In this document: positions 1 through 11,380 of the stretch, in pieces
How positions within the stretch are numbered: the stretch's first letter is position 1
How the letters are laid out: the number at the start of each line of letters is the position of its first letter
Assembly (NCBI GenBank): GCA_033239125.1
Contig: BSWB01000008.1
Coordinates: 10,818,001-10,882,000 of the forward strand
DNA length: 64,000 bases
Source: Fagopyrum homotropicum
Lineage: Eukaryota; Streptophyta; Magnoliopsida; Caryophyllales; Polygonaceae
Reading direction: 5' to 3'
Notes under the pieces: model-generated
What the model was told of the DNA's origin: nothing
What the model saw: the letters and a program-made list of their open reading frames with translations, nothing else
Database searches by the model: none
Made by a program: the position numbers and the translations under genes

Positions 1-2103
1 CGGAAATAGCATCAACTTCATTGTCGATCCTTCCAACACTACCTCCCATGATCCCGAAGTAATTTCATCTACCATCACAAATTACTTCTCCTCCATTCTT
101 AATTCCTTAACCACTTTTATTCTTTCACCTATACCGAACCTTGCCTATCCAACGATCCCCCATTCGGATTTCCTTGCCCTTTCTTGCCTTGTCTCTCCTG
201 AGTTGATCAAGAATACACTTTTCAACATGGGCGATAACAAGGCTCATGGGCCTGACGGCTTTAATGCATTTTTCTTCAAGGCCTCCCGGAGTATCGTAGG
301 GCATAACTTCACTCAAGTTATCCTTAAGTTCTTTAACACTAGACGTTTGCTCAAGCAACTAAATTACACCTCTATATCCCTCATTGTCAAGAAGATTAAC
401 CCTTCCCACCCCTCCGACTATAGACCCATTTCTTGCTGCAACGTCATCTATAAAACCATCTCCAAGATCTTGGCTTCCAAGATTAACGCAACCCTCCCTC
501 ACATCATCGATAAGTATCAAAGCACCTTTGTCAAAGACCGATCTATCAAGCACAACATCCTTCTTTGTCAAGAGATTTTTATGAAATATAACCAAACGCA
601 CATCTTCCCTAGATGTGCCATCAAAGTTGATATCTCCAAGTCCTTTGATACAACGATCACACCTTCATCTTGCAAAGCCTAAAAAAGTTTGGGTTCCCCC
701 TTGCCTTCATCCATATGGTTAAAGCCTGCATCACACAAGCCTCCTATTCAATCAATATCAATGGGTCTCTGCGTGGGTATTTCAAAGGCTCCAGGGGGCT
801 TCGCCAGGACTGTCCCCTTTCCCCTCCCCTATTTGTCTTATCCATGGAAATCCTGTCCTTAATGATCAAAGCCGATACCCTTAATCCCAACTTCAACCAC
901 CACCTAAGTGCAACAACCCATCCCTAACCCACCTTTGTTTTGCTAACGACCTTATTCTTTTTTTGCAGGGCTGATCTCACCTCCATCTCCATTCTCAAAA
1001 GTTCCTTGGACACTTTTGGTAACTGCTCGGGACTGCGTATCTACATTGAGAAGTCCTCCCTCTTTCTTGGCGGAATCCGCCCTCAAGACTATCATACCTT
1101 CACCACCACTATTGACATCGCTCTTGGGCACCTTCCCTTCCACTAACTTGGCATCCCCATTGGAAGCAAGAGGCTTCATATCACCATGTATCAACCTCTC
1201 ATCAACACAGTCACCGCAAAAATAAACTCTTGGCATGCAAAGAACCTCTCTTATGCAGACAGAAAACAAGTAATATCCTCCATCCTCCTTGCTATGTCCC
1301 ATTATTGGTGCAACGTTTTTCTCATTCTCACCAAAATCCTTCATACCAACCAAAACCTTCTCAAATCCTTCCTTTGGTTCGGCACCTCCTCCAGTAACCG
1401 TGCCCTCATTCCTTGGAGTATTGTCTGCTCGCCTATCAATCATGATGGCCTCGGTTTTAAGGAACTCCTTTCCTGGAACAAAGCGTGCTTGCACAAAGCT
1501 CATCTTCGAGCTTGACCATAGGCACGATATTTGCTGGAGTAACTGGGTCCATCAGAGTCTCCTTAAGAGATCCATCATCTGGAACGTCGAGCACAAGAGA
1601 TATCATAGCCACACATGGACCATGATTCTCAAAGTGAGAGACGAGAACCTTGTCTGGCCCCTCCCCGTAACTCATAACCCATCACCCATCCTAACGGATC
1701 CTTCAACACCTCTACAACCTACCTCCTTTTCAAGATTAACACACTCTCTGCCAACCTCATCAACCTTAAGCATGTCTGAAAGGGGCTCAACATTCCCAAG
1801 TGTAGTTTCATCTCCTATATCGGTGTCCATAAAAAACTTCCTATTCTTTCCAAGCTTAGGCAATGGAACCTCATCCTGGACGATACTTGCAAACTCTGTG
1901 GTGCTCTTCCCGAAGACTCTACCCATCTCTAGAGCTCTTGTAACTTCACTAGCCTTGTCCTAGACTTCATCTCCCGCTAGACTAAGACTCCACCCCCTTA
2001 ACCTTACTCTAGCGATATTTGGTCATGGATTGGAAACTATAAGCCTAGGAAGCTTGACCTAATCGCTAACATCCGCCTCTCCTCGATCACTGCATATGTT
2101 TAC
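1..2103 (+). pseudogene. LINE ORF2 remnant (non-LTR reverse transcriptase), 5' part
   Basis: This is the reverse-transcriptase half of a plant L1-type non-LTR retrotransposon; the 5' end lies outside the window. Pieces in different frames read KAHGPDGF and YRPISCCNVIYKTISKIL (about 236-480), then GLRQDCPLSPPLFVLSMEIL (about 796-855), then the palm motif region at about 935-960. Downstream come WHAKNLSYADRKQVISSIL (about 1230-1290) and a zinc-knuckle-like segment CKLCGALPEDSTHL near 1890-1930. The frame shifts near 660, 930, 1145 and 1515, and stops interrupt it, so no ORF2 protein can be made. The catalytic FADD box reads FAND at 939-950. The C-terminal codons are cut at 2103 by an inserted LTR and continue at 14555. 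Clade assignment beyond plant LINE is not attempted. Confidence 0.88.
2099..2103. repeat. Target-site duplication TTTAC, left copy
   Basis: TTTAC at 2099-2103 directly precedes the TG of the solo LTR. The same five bases follow its terminal CA at 14550-14554. Confidence 0.85.
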
Positions 2104-3312
2104 TGATAGCATGAATTATAGTCTATATTTTGGGGTTTGTTTGGACGTTTTATCTTCAATAATCTGCATGTTTGTATGTATAATATGTGATTATATTACC
2201 ATTTCATCTACCTTTGCGAGAATCGAGGTCTACACCTAGTTTTGTTGTAATCGTAGGTAAAATGACACGTTTTGCATCAAAAAGGAGCAAAAGGAGCTAA
2301 GGAGTCATTGGAGCTACATTCAGGAACATAAGGAACCTTCCAAGAAGCATAGCCATGGATTAGAGATTCACTTTGGACCAGATTTGAGAGATTTCACATT
2401 CAGTTGTGACTCACCTCGGTTGACTACAGATTCACCTCGACCAAGGTGATCCAGAGAAGTCGACTCGACCGAGGCGAACACCTGGGACGCGGCGAGAATA
2501 TTTTATTCTTGGCTGAGATCTTTTATCTTTGGAAAGAGATCTTATATTTTTGGGCTTGGCTCCTGGAAGGAAGAAGATATGCTAGATCATATATTTTACC
2601 TATTTTTTATGGGAAGAGACCTTCCTAAGATATCTTATCTTTGGAGAGTAATTTTCCTATAAAAAGGGTCGGATTTCCCACAAATCCGACACCCCGCATA
2701 TGATGTTATACCACCGATCAGGGTTTATACACCGCAGCAGCCATACTCCAGTGGGGAGATTTGAAGAACCTTTTTGAAGGTTGAAAAAGGAAGATTGTAG
2801 CTTTATAGCTTTTGAAGGGTTTTTGTAAGATTATCTTAGATTCCCTTCCTTGTTGTCTCGCCTTGCTGGATTTCTATCCAAGGAACGCTTTGTTGAGATA
2901 TTTGATTCAGTTATTGAAGTCTTTTCATTAAATTCTTCTTGTTCAAATATTCACTTTCAATTCTTCCCATTGATTAATACTTTCATGATGATGAGTGGCT
3001 AATCTCTTTGTGTGATTCTAGGGTGATTGGCTGAAGGTTGTGGGAAAAACAATGATAGAATGATCTTAATCACAGTAGGACCCTGAAAGTTCGAGTCTTT
3101 AATCTTAACCCTAAGCATCTCGCTCAGTCGATGAACATCTCGGCCCGGGTGAAATTTGGCTGACCGAGGTGACTTATCTGATCCGAAACTGAGAGTTAAG
3201 TGTTAGAGTTTGCCAAATCCTATTCTTATTACGCCTTTCCTGATTCAATGCAAGCTTAGGATGAGACTTACCCGGTAATTCCTTAATTTGTTTACCTAAA
3301 ATCATAAGTATA

Positions 3313-3317
3313 GGTAA
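3313..3317. repeat. Target-site duplication GGTAA, left copy
   Basis: GGTAA at 3313-3317 borders the left LTR of the Tekay element. It is repeated at 13996-14000 directly after the right LTR. Confidence 0.88.
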
Positions 3318-4388
3318 TGTAACACCCCAAATTCTCGGAACTCGGAGTATCACTGGTTAGGACCTCACAATGGGTCCCGACCTCAGTTTGACAACAACAT
3401 TACTAGGACCTTGCAACAAGACACAAATAAAGAAACCGAAATTCATAAAAACCCTGTTTTTAGAGTAATGAATGCAACACTGTCTAGCAGCCTACAGTAC
3501 TTAAACAAGAGAAAAGAACAACTGTCTTAACCAAAAGAAAGGAAAGACAAAACAACCCCAACCCCACTCTAAGGAGTACGGAGACCCGGCTGACCACTAC
3601 TTCCGGATCACTCAGCTGCTGATCTAACCTGCGGTAAATCTAAAACAACAACAAGAGGAACCGTTAGCTAGTTATCTAAATATTAGTAGAATAATAGCAG
3701 CACAAACACACTCAGATAAACATAAAACACTCAGCATGCTTTCAAACAAGTCCGTTTTATTATCTTGCTTTAATTTACTCATTCACTCTAGTGATACTTA
3801 TTTTGTGACACGAGGGATTCCCAAACCTCGCCTCCGCCCCCGTGTACCCATCAGGAATGGATCCGATGCACCTCACCTTGTACCTGTATGGTCTGGGTAT
3901 AGAGAACCTCCCAGTCTCCTGTCAGAGCTGGGCAGTGATGTCACGGCCCGTTATATATACACTTGGGCCTTAAACGTAATAAAACTGTCGTCCTAACAAG
4001 TTATTATTATTAAACACGCAAATAGCACACACAACTACCATCACTCAACTAACACTCAGAAACTGGCTAAGTAAGTCGCAAGGACTTACCTGAGTCAAAA
4101 TGCACTCTAATACGTCTCAGATAGTCCGTACTCGTGGTAACTCAAGAGTCTGTCAAATGAAGGCATGTGTATCAAAATCACATTCCGATGTCCAACCTCA
4201 TGCTAAGGAATTACGGAACAAGTTCTTACGGTAGAAGACCATTTTACCCTCAGCCGAAGGCTTCTCAAATTTATTCTTAAACTTTCTTATCACCCACTTA
4301 TTTAATTATGTAATTATTCGGTACTCATATATATATCTACATATTTAATTTCTCATCTTGTACGGATTTGGGTACACTTACGTCCTGA

Positions 4389-4422
<34 letters not shown>

Positions 4423-4648
4423 TTATGTTATGTATATAAACTTGAAATCCCAACTTATTTCTATATACTTATATCTCTTTTATATAGTTTTCCTAAATCC
4501 CAACTCGTATTTATGTGTAGATACTCGCATTTTTATATATTCTATATATTATGTTTATAAATATACTTTTATATAAAAATTATATACCCATTAAATTCCA
4601 AGCTTCTATAAACGTTAATAGACTTTAAAATACTTATATGTACTCTTT

Positions 4649-4708
<60 letters not shown>

Positions 4709-5946
4709 ATATATATATTTATATATATATATATATGTATCCGTATATGTGTATACTCGGCATTCATAACTCCTATATATAAGTTCACCAAACCGCTCTT
4801 ACTAATCTTCCGTACTCGAAAGTACATAAGTACATATATGTATCCTATATATATATATATATATATATATTCCGAATCCGGCTATTCATACACAACTTGC
4901 ATCCACACACGTTTCTCACCCTATATTAACACCGTACTCGTATATTATACACACTTACGTCTCTTATACTTATCATTCCACACATATATATATACGGGTA
5001 AGATACGTCTCTAAATATACATATATATGTACTGCAGGTGGGGAGGAAGAACGGAGAAGCCGGCTTACCGGGCTGCAGTCCGGCAGGGCGGCGCACTGGC
5101 TTTCCGGCGGCAGCACTGGTGTTCCGGCGGCCCCTCCCTGGTGGTCGACTGGCTGCTGCTGCGGAACGATCGAAGAGGCAGCGGTTAGGTTCTCGAAGTC
5201 GACAGAAGGCGAGGAGAAGGAAGGGAGGCGACTTACCGGGATTAAGGCGATGCGAGGCGGCTCCTGCAGCGACCCTGGCTCCGGCGTCGGAGGAGACGGT
5301 GGTCCGGTGGCAGTGCTACTGCAGGCCGGGAGAAGGCGCGATTAACGATCCGGAAACGAGAGAAAGAAGGGTGAAGAGAAGGGAGGCACGCACTTACCGA
5401 ACCTACTGCGGCGGTCGGCGGGGAGCGGCGCGGCTCGGTGGCGGCTCGGTGGCGGTCGACAGCGGCGGTCTCAATCCGGTGTGTGTCTTGCGGTGGTCGA
5501 ACGATATTACAGAGAGGGATGGGGGAAACACAGCGGCAGGTGAGGGAGAGTTAGATTAGGTTTAGATTAGGGTAGTTTAAGGTTAGTAATTATGTTTAAT
5601 TAGAGGTTAAGAAACAATGGGCTGGTTGGGCCGGCAGTCTTCAAGACAATTTGGGCCCACTTGGGCTTCGTTAAAACGAGCTGACGCGAAACCCGTTTCT
5701 CGTATGGATCGGTAGGGCATTTGCGGAAAATTTTACGGAATTATTCCGTACTAGGTAAATTATTATTTTTATTTTAAAATACGTAAATTATTTCCGATCA
5801 ATTATTTTATCATCTTAGGTGCATCTAAGTCACGTAAAATGATAGAACTAAACTCGTTTTATGTTACTTATTTATTTATATACATTTGTCTCATCGGACT
5901 TTGGTTACTTTCACTTTACCGGAACTTAAAATTCTCGGTTATTACA
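3318..5946 (-). repeat. Tekay 3' LTR (left copy)
   Basis: The copy starts TGTAACACCCCAAATTCTCGG and ends CGGTTATTACA on the plus strand. It contains three (TA)n microsatellites near 4390-4420, 4657-4735 and 4840-4870. A GC-rich block lies at about 5035-5550, which in element sense looks like an untranslated leader with several GGTAAG words. It is 29 bp longer than the right LTR, mainly through TA-repeat length. Confidence 0.9.
4656..4736. repeat. (TA)n microsatellite inside the Tekay LTR
   Basis: This is a long run of alternating TA with a few interruptions (TCTATATATATT). The matching tract in the other LTR, about 12733-12793, is shorter and uninterrupted. Slippage therefore explains most of the LTR length difference. 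Confidence 0.85.
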
Positions 5947-5966
5947 TCAGTGCCCCCTTAAAAGAA
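5947..5966 (-). promoter_or_regulatory. Polypurine tract of the Tekay element
   Basis: In element sense the bases just before the 3' LTR read TTCTTTTAAGGGGGCACTGA. This purine-rich stretch is the expected primer for plus-strand DNA synthesis. The second Tekay copy has a matching tract at 47690-47710, also preceded by GGGACGAAACTTCTT. Confidence 0.75.
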
Positions 5967-6164
5967 GTTTCGTCCCGAAACTTAGATTGTTTCCCTTACT
6001 CACACACTTCTTTCGGTATATTTTAGTTTTCTTGACATTTTTGTTTTCTACCATGCAACTACTCAGGCATCAAACAAACAAGTATCACAAAAGAGAAACA
6101 GAAACACTCAAAACAATATGAAAACCGGAAGGGTCAAACAACACAACATCCGAGTACTAACTCG

Positions 6165-9125
6165 TCAACCAGAAGTAACCTCTAACCCCGCAAAGAACTC
6201 GGGATAGTTACGTCTAATACTCTCCTCAGTCTCCCAAGTGGCCTCATCAGCTCCTCTCCTAGACCACTGGATCCTCAGCATAGGTATCTCCTTGGATCGC
6301 AGACGTCTGGCACTGCTCTCCAAGACAGCTACTGGATACTCTACAAATGTATGGTCAGGCTCAACTATCAGATCCTCATGGCTGATGACGTGTCTCGGAT
6401 CCGGAATGTACTCTCTCAACTGAGATACATGAAAGACCGGATGAACACCCTCTAGTCTCGGTGGTAGTGCTAGTCTGTAGGCCACCTCTCCAACTCTCTC
6501 TAAGATCTCAAAAGGTCCGACATATCGGGGACTCAACTTCCCTTTAATGCCGAAACGCCTAACTCCTCTCGTGGGTGACACTCTCAACCACACCTGAGCA
6601 CCTACTCTAAACTCCAAAGGTCGACGCCTTTTATCGGCGTAGGACTTCTGACGACTCTGGGCTGCTAACATCCGCTCTCGGACTAGGGCAATCCGAGCGA
6701 TGTCATCCTGTACCTGATCTGGAGCTACTCCATCAACTCTGCTAGGCTCATCCCAACATAAGGGTGTACGACATCTCCGCCCGTACAAAGCCTCATAAGG
6801 AGCCATCCCAATAGATGCGTGCCAGCTATTGTTATACGAAAACTCTACCAGTGGAAGATGATCTGGCCATACCTGTCCCCAATCAAGTACACACGCCCGA
6901 AGCATGTCCTCTAAGGTCTGAATGGTCCTCTCAGACTGCCCGTCTGTCTGTGGATGATAGGCGGTAGTGAAGTGGAGACTCGTCCCCAAAGCAGTATGTA
7001 CCTGCTGCCAAAATCTCGAGGTAAAACGTCCATCTCTGTCAGAGACGATAGTCCTCGGCACCCCATGGAGTCTCACAATGTGCCTGGTGAACTCCTCAGC
7101 CAGACGACTCACCGGCCACGTTTCCTTAATCGGAATGAAACGTGCGGTCTTCGTCAGGCGATCTACCACTACCCAAATAGCATCAAATCCTCTGCTGAGC
7201 CTCAAACTAGTGACAAAATCCATAGATATGTCCTCCCACTTCCACTGTGGTACTGGAAGTGGGTGGAGCTCTCCTCCAGACCTACGGTGCTCAATCTTGA
7301 CCTGCTGGCAGGTCGCGCACTGAGCTACATATCGAGTCACATCGGGCTTCAAACCACCCCACCAGAAGGACCGTCTCACATCCTTGTACATCTTACTCGC
7401 TCCAGGATGTACTGAGTATGGGGTAGCATGAGCCTTACCTAGTATCCTCTGTCTCAACTCACTGTCTGACGGTACACAAACGCGATCCTGACGCCTCATC
7501 ACTCCATCTGCACCAATAGTAAACCGTGGGGCCTCATCTCGAGACATCCTGTCTCGGATCCTGATCAAAGTAGGGCAGATCTCCTGCTTCTGTCGGATCT
7601 CATCCAACAGATCAGGAAATAACTCCATAGTAGACAACTGACCATCCATATCGGGAAACTGAACCTCTATCTCCAACCAAGCCAGGTCCCTCTGCAACTG
7701 TGGCTGTACTGTCAACCGGGCTATCGCCCTCTCTCTAGGCGTCTTCCGGCTCAAAGCATCAGCTACCACATTCGCCTTTCCGGGGTGGTAAAGGATCTCA
7801 AGGTCGAAGTCCTTGATCAACTCTAACCACCTTCTCTGGCGGTTATTCAACTCCCTCTGAGTGAATATGTACTTCAGACTCTTGTGGTCTGTAAAGATCT
7901 GACATGTCGCTCCATAGAGATAGTGACGCCAGATCTTAAGAGCATGGACTACTACAGCCAACTCTAGATCATGTGTGGGGTAGTTCTCCTCATACGTCTT
8001 TAACTGTCGAGACGCATAGGCTATGACCTTACCCCTCTGCATCAAAACACACCCCAAGCCCAGCTTGGATGCATCGCTGTATACCACAAAGTCATCAATA
8101 CCCTCAGGCTGTGCTAAAATCGAAGCGGACGTCAATCTCCTCTTCAGCTCCTCAAAACTCTGCTGACACGGCTCAGACCAGACAAACCGAGTAGTCTTCC
8201 TCAGAAGACAAGTAAGTGGTCGGGCAATCAAAGAGAACCCTTCCACAAACCGGCGGTAGTAACCTGCTAAACCTAGAAAGCTGCGAACCTCCTTAACATT
8301 CTTAGGAGGTTGCCAAGAAGATACTGACTCGATCTTCGCCGGATCAACCTTAATACCCTCAGCAGTCACTACGTGTCCTAAGAAAGCCACCTCTGACATC
8401 CAAAACTCACACTTGGATAGCTTAGCATACAGCTGGCTATCCTGTAGAATCTGCAGTACTGTCCTCAAGTGTCCGGCATGCTCCTCTCGACTCCTAGAGT
8501 AGACTAGGATGTCGTCGAGGAAGACCACTACAAACTGGTCTAGAAAGTCAATGAATATCCCATTCATCAACTCCATGAACACCGCTGGGGCATTAGTGAG
8601 CCCGAATGGCATCACTACGAACTCATAATGACCATACCTAGTCCGGAATGCCGTCTTAGGTATGTCCTGATCTCTCACCCTCAACTGGTGGTAACCTGAC
8701 CTCAAGTCTATCCTTGAGAACACGGACGCTCCATGCAACTGGTCCAACAAATCATCTATGCGTGGCAGTGGATACTTGTTCTTGATGGTTACTTTGTTCA
8801 GCTCTTTGTAGTCTATGCACAGCCTCATCGATCCGTCCTTCTTCTTCACAAACAACACTGGCGCACCCCAAGGAGACACACTAGGGCGTATGAAACCCTT
8901 CTCTGCTAGCTCCTCTAACTGCTTCTTCAGCTCAAGCAGCTCTATAGGTGCCATACGGTACGGAGCCTTCGAGATAGGTCTCGTGCCCGGCTCCAAGTCA
9001 ATGCTGAAATCAACGCTCCTCTGTGGGGGTAGTCCTGGCAGGTCGTCACTGAATACCTCTGCAAACTCGCATGCAACAGGTATCTCCTCTATAGTCAGGC
9101 TCTTGCTTTCCTTCATGGCATAACA
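6165..9125 (-). CDS. pol: Tekay pol: reverse transcriptase, RNase H, integrase, chromodomain
   Basis: The 984-codon open stretch is the C-terminal two thirds of the polyprotein. It runs in the same frame as protease and gag, from which it is separated only by the TAG at 9126-9128. RT carries LRSGYHQL and the active site FLDDILVYS (about residue 200). RNase H has DASKLGLG (about 348) and ends ADALSRK. Integrase has the HHCC finger (HATPYSVHPGASK to CATCQQVK, about 565-605), then SMDFV, VSDRDGRF and ERTIQTLEDM, carrying the D,D,E triad. The C-terminus (about 930-975) is a chromodomain with aromatic residues (IQWSRRGADEATWE). All catalytic residues appear intact. The first ATG, in MKESKSL at 9116, is not a true start; this part is made only as a fusion with gag. 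Confidence 0.92.
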   Translation of the reverse strand, partial: CYAMKESKSLTIEEIPVACEFAEVFSDDLPGLPPQRSVDFSIDLEPGTRPISKAPYRMAPIELLELKKQLEELAEKGFIRPSVSPWGAPVLFVKKKDGSMRLCIDYKELNKVTIKNKYPLPRIDDLLDQLHGASVFSRIDLRSGYHQLRVRDQDIPKTAFRTRYGHYEFVVMPFGLTNAPAVFMELMNGIFIDFLDQFVVVFLDDILVYSRSREEHAGHLRTVLQILQDSQLYAKLSKCEFWMSEVAFLGHVVTAEGIKVDPAKIESVSSWQPPKNVKEVRSFLGLAGYYRRFVEGFSLIARPLTCLLRKTTRFVWSEPCQQSFEELKRRLTSASILAQPEGIDDFVVYSDASKLGLGCVLMQRGKVIAYASRQLKTYEENYPTHDLELAVVVHALKIWRHYLYGATCQIFTDHKSLKYIFTQRELNNRQRRWLELIKDFDLEILYHPGKANVVADALSRKTPRERAIARLTVQPQLQRDLAWLEIEVQFPDMDGQLSTMELFPDLLDEIRQKQEICPTLIRIRDRMSRDEAPRFTIGADGVMRRQDRVCVPSDSELRQRILGKAHATPYSVHPGASKMYKDVRRSFWWGGLKPDVTRYVAQCATCQQVKIEHRRSGGELHPLPVPQWKWEDISMDFVTSLRLSRGFDAIWVVVDRLTKTARFIPIKETWPVSRLAEEFTRHIVRLHGVPRTIVSDRDGRFTSRFWQQVHTALGTSLHFTTAYHPQTDGQSERTIQTLEDMLRACVLDWGQVWPDHLPLVEFSYNNSWHASIGMAPYEALYGRRCRTPLCWDEPSRVDGVAPDQVQDDIARIALVRERMLAAQSRQKSYADKRRRPLEFRVGAQVWLRVSPTRGVRRFGIKGKLSPRYVGPFEILERVGEVAYRLALPPRLEGVHPVFHVSQLREYIPDPRHVISHEDLIVEPDHTFVEYPVAVLESSARRLRSKEIPMLRIQWSRRGADEATWETEESIRRNYPEFFAGLEVTSG

Positions 9126-9803
9126 CTAGAAGGCTTCGCAACCCTGGGCTATCAGTCTCGCTGCTCTCACTGCACTGATAACTGTACCTGACTTTCCGAG
9201 GTCCCAACCTCGGAATATTACCCTATGACCCTCCTCCGTGGCAACGGTCACTGTCCTCCTACCAATGTCTAAGACTGCTCCGTGTTTTCTCATCCAGTCT
9301 ATCCCTAAAATGACATCCTCATGAGCTAAGGGCATGACTAGAAAATTGACTAGCCAGTCTCGATCTCCCATGCGAACAGGACATCCAAGGATCTCTCTAG
9401 TCCCTCTTACCTTACTCCCATCAGGTAAGCCTATCGTAAAAGGTATCCCCTCTACAGTAGCTAAGGACAACCTATCTACGCATGCATCTGATATGAAGGA
9501 GTGTGTAGCACCCGTATCAAATAAAACTCGTACAAGTAAGTCATGAATCTGGATCGTACCTGTGGCAGTAGGTGCATCTGGCTGATCAGCATCTCTCAAC
9601 TCAAACACTCGTGCCTGAGCTCCTCTAGTATCAGTCACACTACCACGTCCTCTGCCCCGACCTGATCCCTGCATAGAACTCTGTGGTGGTGTGTGTCTTG
9701 GAGCCCGGTAAGACTGCTGCTGAGTAGGAGCTCTGTACTGCTGCTGCTGACTAGGAGCTCTGTACTGCTGCTGCTGACTAGGAGCTCTGTACTGCTGCGA
9801 TCT
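9126..9803 (-). pseudogene. Tekay gag C-terminus and aspartic protease, between two amber codons
   Basis: The frame opens after the TAG at 9804-9806 and closes at the TAG at 9126-9128. It first encodes a glutamine-rich repeat around QQYRAPSQQ, then an RGRGRGS linker. The retropepsin domain follows, with LFDTGATHSFIS and a second conserved strand VILGIDWMRKHG. It ends GCEAF followed by the stop. The sister copy near 44.88 kb reads GCEAFWCYAM here, so the stop replaces Trp (TGG to TAG). Protease processes the polyprotein in the particle. Confidence 0.85.
9714..9796 (-). repeat. 27 bp tandem repeat in gag encoding a Q-rich nonapeptide
   Basis: The unit TAGGAGCTCTGTACTGCTG plus CTGCTGAC recurs about every 27 bp, roughly three times. 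It encodes iterations of QQYRAPSQQ. The first amber codon of the gag-pol frame lies just upstream at 9804-9806. The sister copy has only a short counterpart (QYQQQQHRV near 44280-44305), so the array has expanded in this copy. Confidence 0.8.
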
Positions 9804-11123
9804 CTATACACTCCCTGATAAGCCTGCAGGAGAAGAACCCTGCTGAGATGGAGCCTTGCCCTGACGGCAGAAGGCAGCTCTATGTCCAATCTTACCGCAC
9901 TGGAAGCAAGTCACTGCTGGCTTCGTACAGTTTGATCGGATATGCCCATAGCTATTGCAGTTGTGGCACTGCAAGCCACCAGCTGAAGTCTGACCAGTAG
10001 CTGTATGACCCTGTCGCCCCTGAGTCTGTCCCCGTCCAAAAGCAGCTACTCCTGAACTACCACTAGCATAACCTGTCCTCTGCCGCTTATCCGGCCTGTC
10101 TGACTGAGCAGCTCTCCTCGACACTGGTCTGTCTCTCTCATAAGCAGATGCTCTATCTTGATAGTCTGACAGAGTCTCACAGCGAAATCCTGCCAGATAG
10201 GAACGGGTACTCTCTCTCAATCTCCGAGAAAAGAGATAGACATGCTGCTCCTCAGGAGGTGTAGCTGGTCCAAGCAGTGTCAGTTCCTTCTGGAACTTCT
10301 TGATGGCAGCAGCGATCGGAACGTCCTCAAATCCAGCCTCAATGAAGTCCTGAAATTTCTCTCTCCTCAACGAAACAGGGCAGTATCTGTCTCTAACAAT
10401 GCTCCTCATCTGCTCCCAACTGGTGACTCGACTACGCATGGTCCGCCACCAGGAATGAGCATCTCCAGTGAAGCAAGTCTGCACCAAGTCTACCTGCCGA
10501 TCCTCTGGGCAGCGTATTGCCTCTAACGTAGTCTCTACCTGCCCAATCCAGTGCTCTACCTCCAATCCTATCTCTCCATTATATGAGGGGACCTTCTGAG
10601 AGTTGAAAGCCTTCAACCACTCATATGGCCTTGGTGCTCTAGTCCCAGTAGGCGCTCTATCAGTCACAACTCTCCTCTCATGTACAGTTGGCACCTGAGG
10701 CACTTCCTGTGTCACCTGTACAGATCTAGCCGGTACTGGTGGTACCTGGGTAAGTCTCTCTGTCCTAGCAGCCTCCTCCCTACGCTCAACGTAGGCTCGG
10801 TACTCTCTGTACTCAGTCGCTCCAATGGAAACACGCCCTGACTCTGTCGAACGCGCTCTCTGTGCTCCAGACCTAGCAACGGTCTCATTCCTGACCTCAG
10901 GACCAACACTCTCAGCTACTTCCTCCACTCCAGCCTCTGGCATGATCACTGTTGGGGGATCTTCTCGTGGAGCTCGACCTCGACCTCGGGCTAGTGGGGG
11001 TCTACCTCCACGGCCGCGTCCTCTAACTGTAGGGGCCCTATCTCCCCTACCTGGTCCAGCTGGAGGGAGAGGTGGACGACCTCTGTCTCGACCAGTAGCT
11101 AGCGTAGCTCTAGTACGTGCCAT
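9804..11123 (-). CDS. gag: Tekay Gag (capsid and nucleocapsid), ended early by an amber codon
   Basis: The best start is the ATG at 11121-11123 (MARTRAT); the frame is open 15 codons further upstream but has no ATG there. The N-terminus is basic, with GRGRGGRPP repeats. The retrotransposon-gag domain includes WLKAFNSQKVPSY and YLFSRRLRESTRSYLAGF. Two CCHC zinc knuckles follow, CHNCNSYGHIRSNC and CFQCGKIGHRAAFC, which bind the genomic RNA. The frame ends ...SGSV at a TAG (9804-9806), and coding continues in the same frame beyond it. The sister copy has GGQRSQ at this place, so the stop most simply replaces Gln. Confidence 0.88.
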   Translation of the reverse strand: MARTRATLATGRDRGRPPLPPAGPGRGDRAPTVRGRGRGGRPPLARGRGRAPREDPPTVIMPEAGVEEVAESVGPEVRNETVARSGAQRARSTESGRVSIGATEYREYRAYVERREEAARTERLTQVPPVPARSVQVTQEVPQVPTVHERRVVTDRAPTGTRAPRPYEWLKAFNSQKVPSYNGEIGLEVEHWIGQVETTLEAIRCPEDRQVDLVQTCFTGDAHSWWRTMRSRVTSWEQMRSIVRDRYCPVSLRREKFQDFIEAGFEDVPIAAAIKKFQKELTLLGPATPPEEQHVYLFSRRLRESTRSYLAGFRCETLSDYQDRASAYERDRPVSRRAAQSDRPDKRQRTGYASGSSGVAAFGRGQTQGRQGHTATGQTSAGGLQCHNCNSYGHIRSNCTKPAVTCFQCGKIGHRAAFCRQGKAPSQQGSSPAGLSGSV

Positions 11124-11380
11124 TTGTGCAAGAATACAAACTATAATTACTACTAGCTGAAAGTCCAAAAGTCTAACTACAATAACTTAAAGTCCAACTA
11201 AGCATACTGAGATCCGCGGTAGTAGTGGTGGTCAGCCGTACTTTTCTATTCCCAACCAGACTATGCATGCATTTAAAACCAAAAATTTTCCTTTTTAAAA
11301 CTCAGATCCCTTTTCGGGTTCTGCTTAAAACTTATTCGGTCTTTTCAGAAGATTTCAAGTGCCATTGTTGCCAACCTAGA

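Noticed and set aside
1..2000. Antisense frames over the LINE (for example 952-1503 and 1672-1926)
   Set aside because: They are shadows of the plus-strand ORF2 remnant; the recognisable RT motifs are on the plus strand.
5038..5559. 173-codon open frame in the GC-rich part of the Tekay LTR, repeated at 13087-13608
   Set aside because: It is antisense to the element, has no ATG start (GTG), shows only low-complexity Arg/Gly/Ala composition, and is present twice simply because the LTR is. Openness fits GC-rich sequence.
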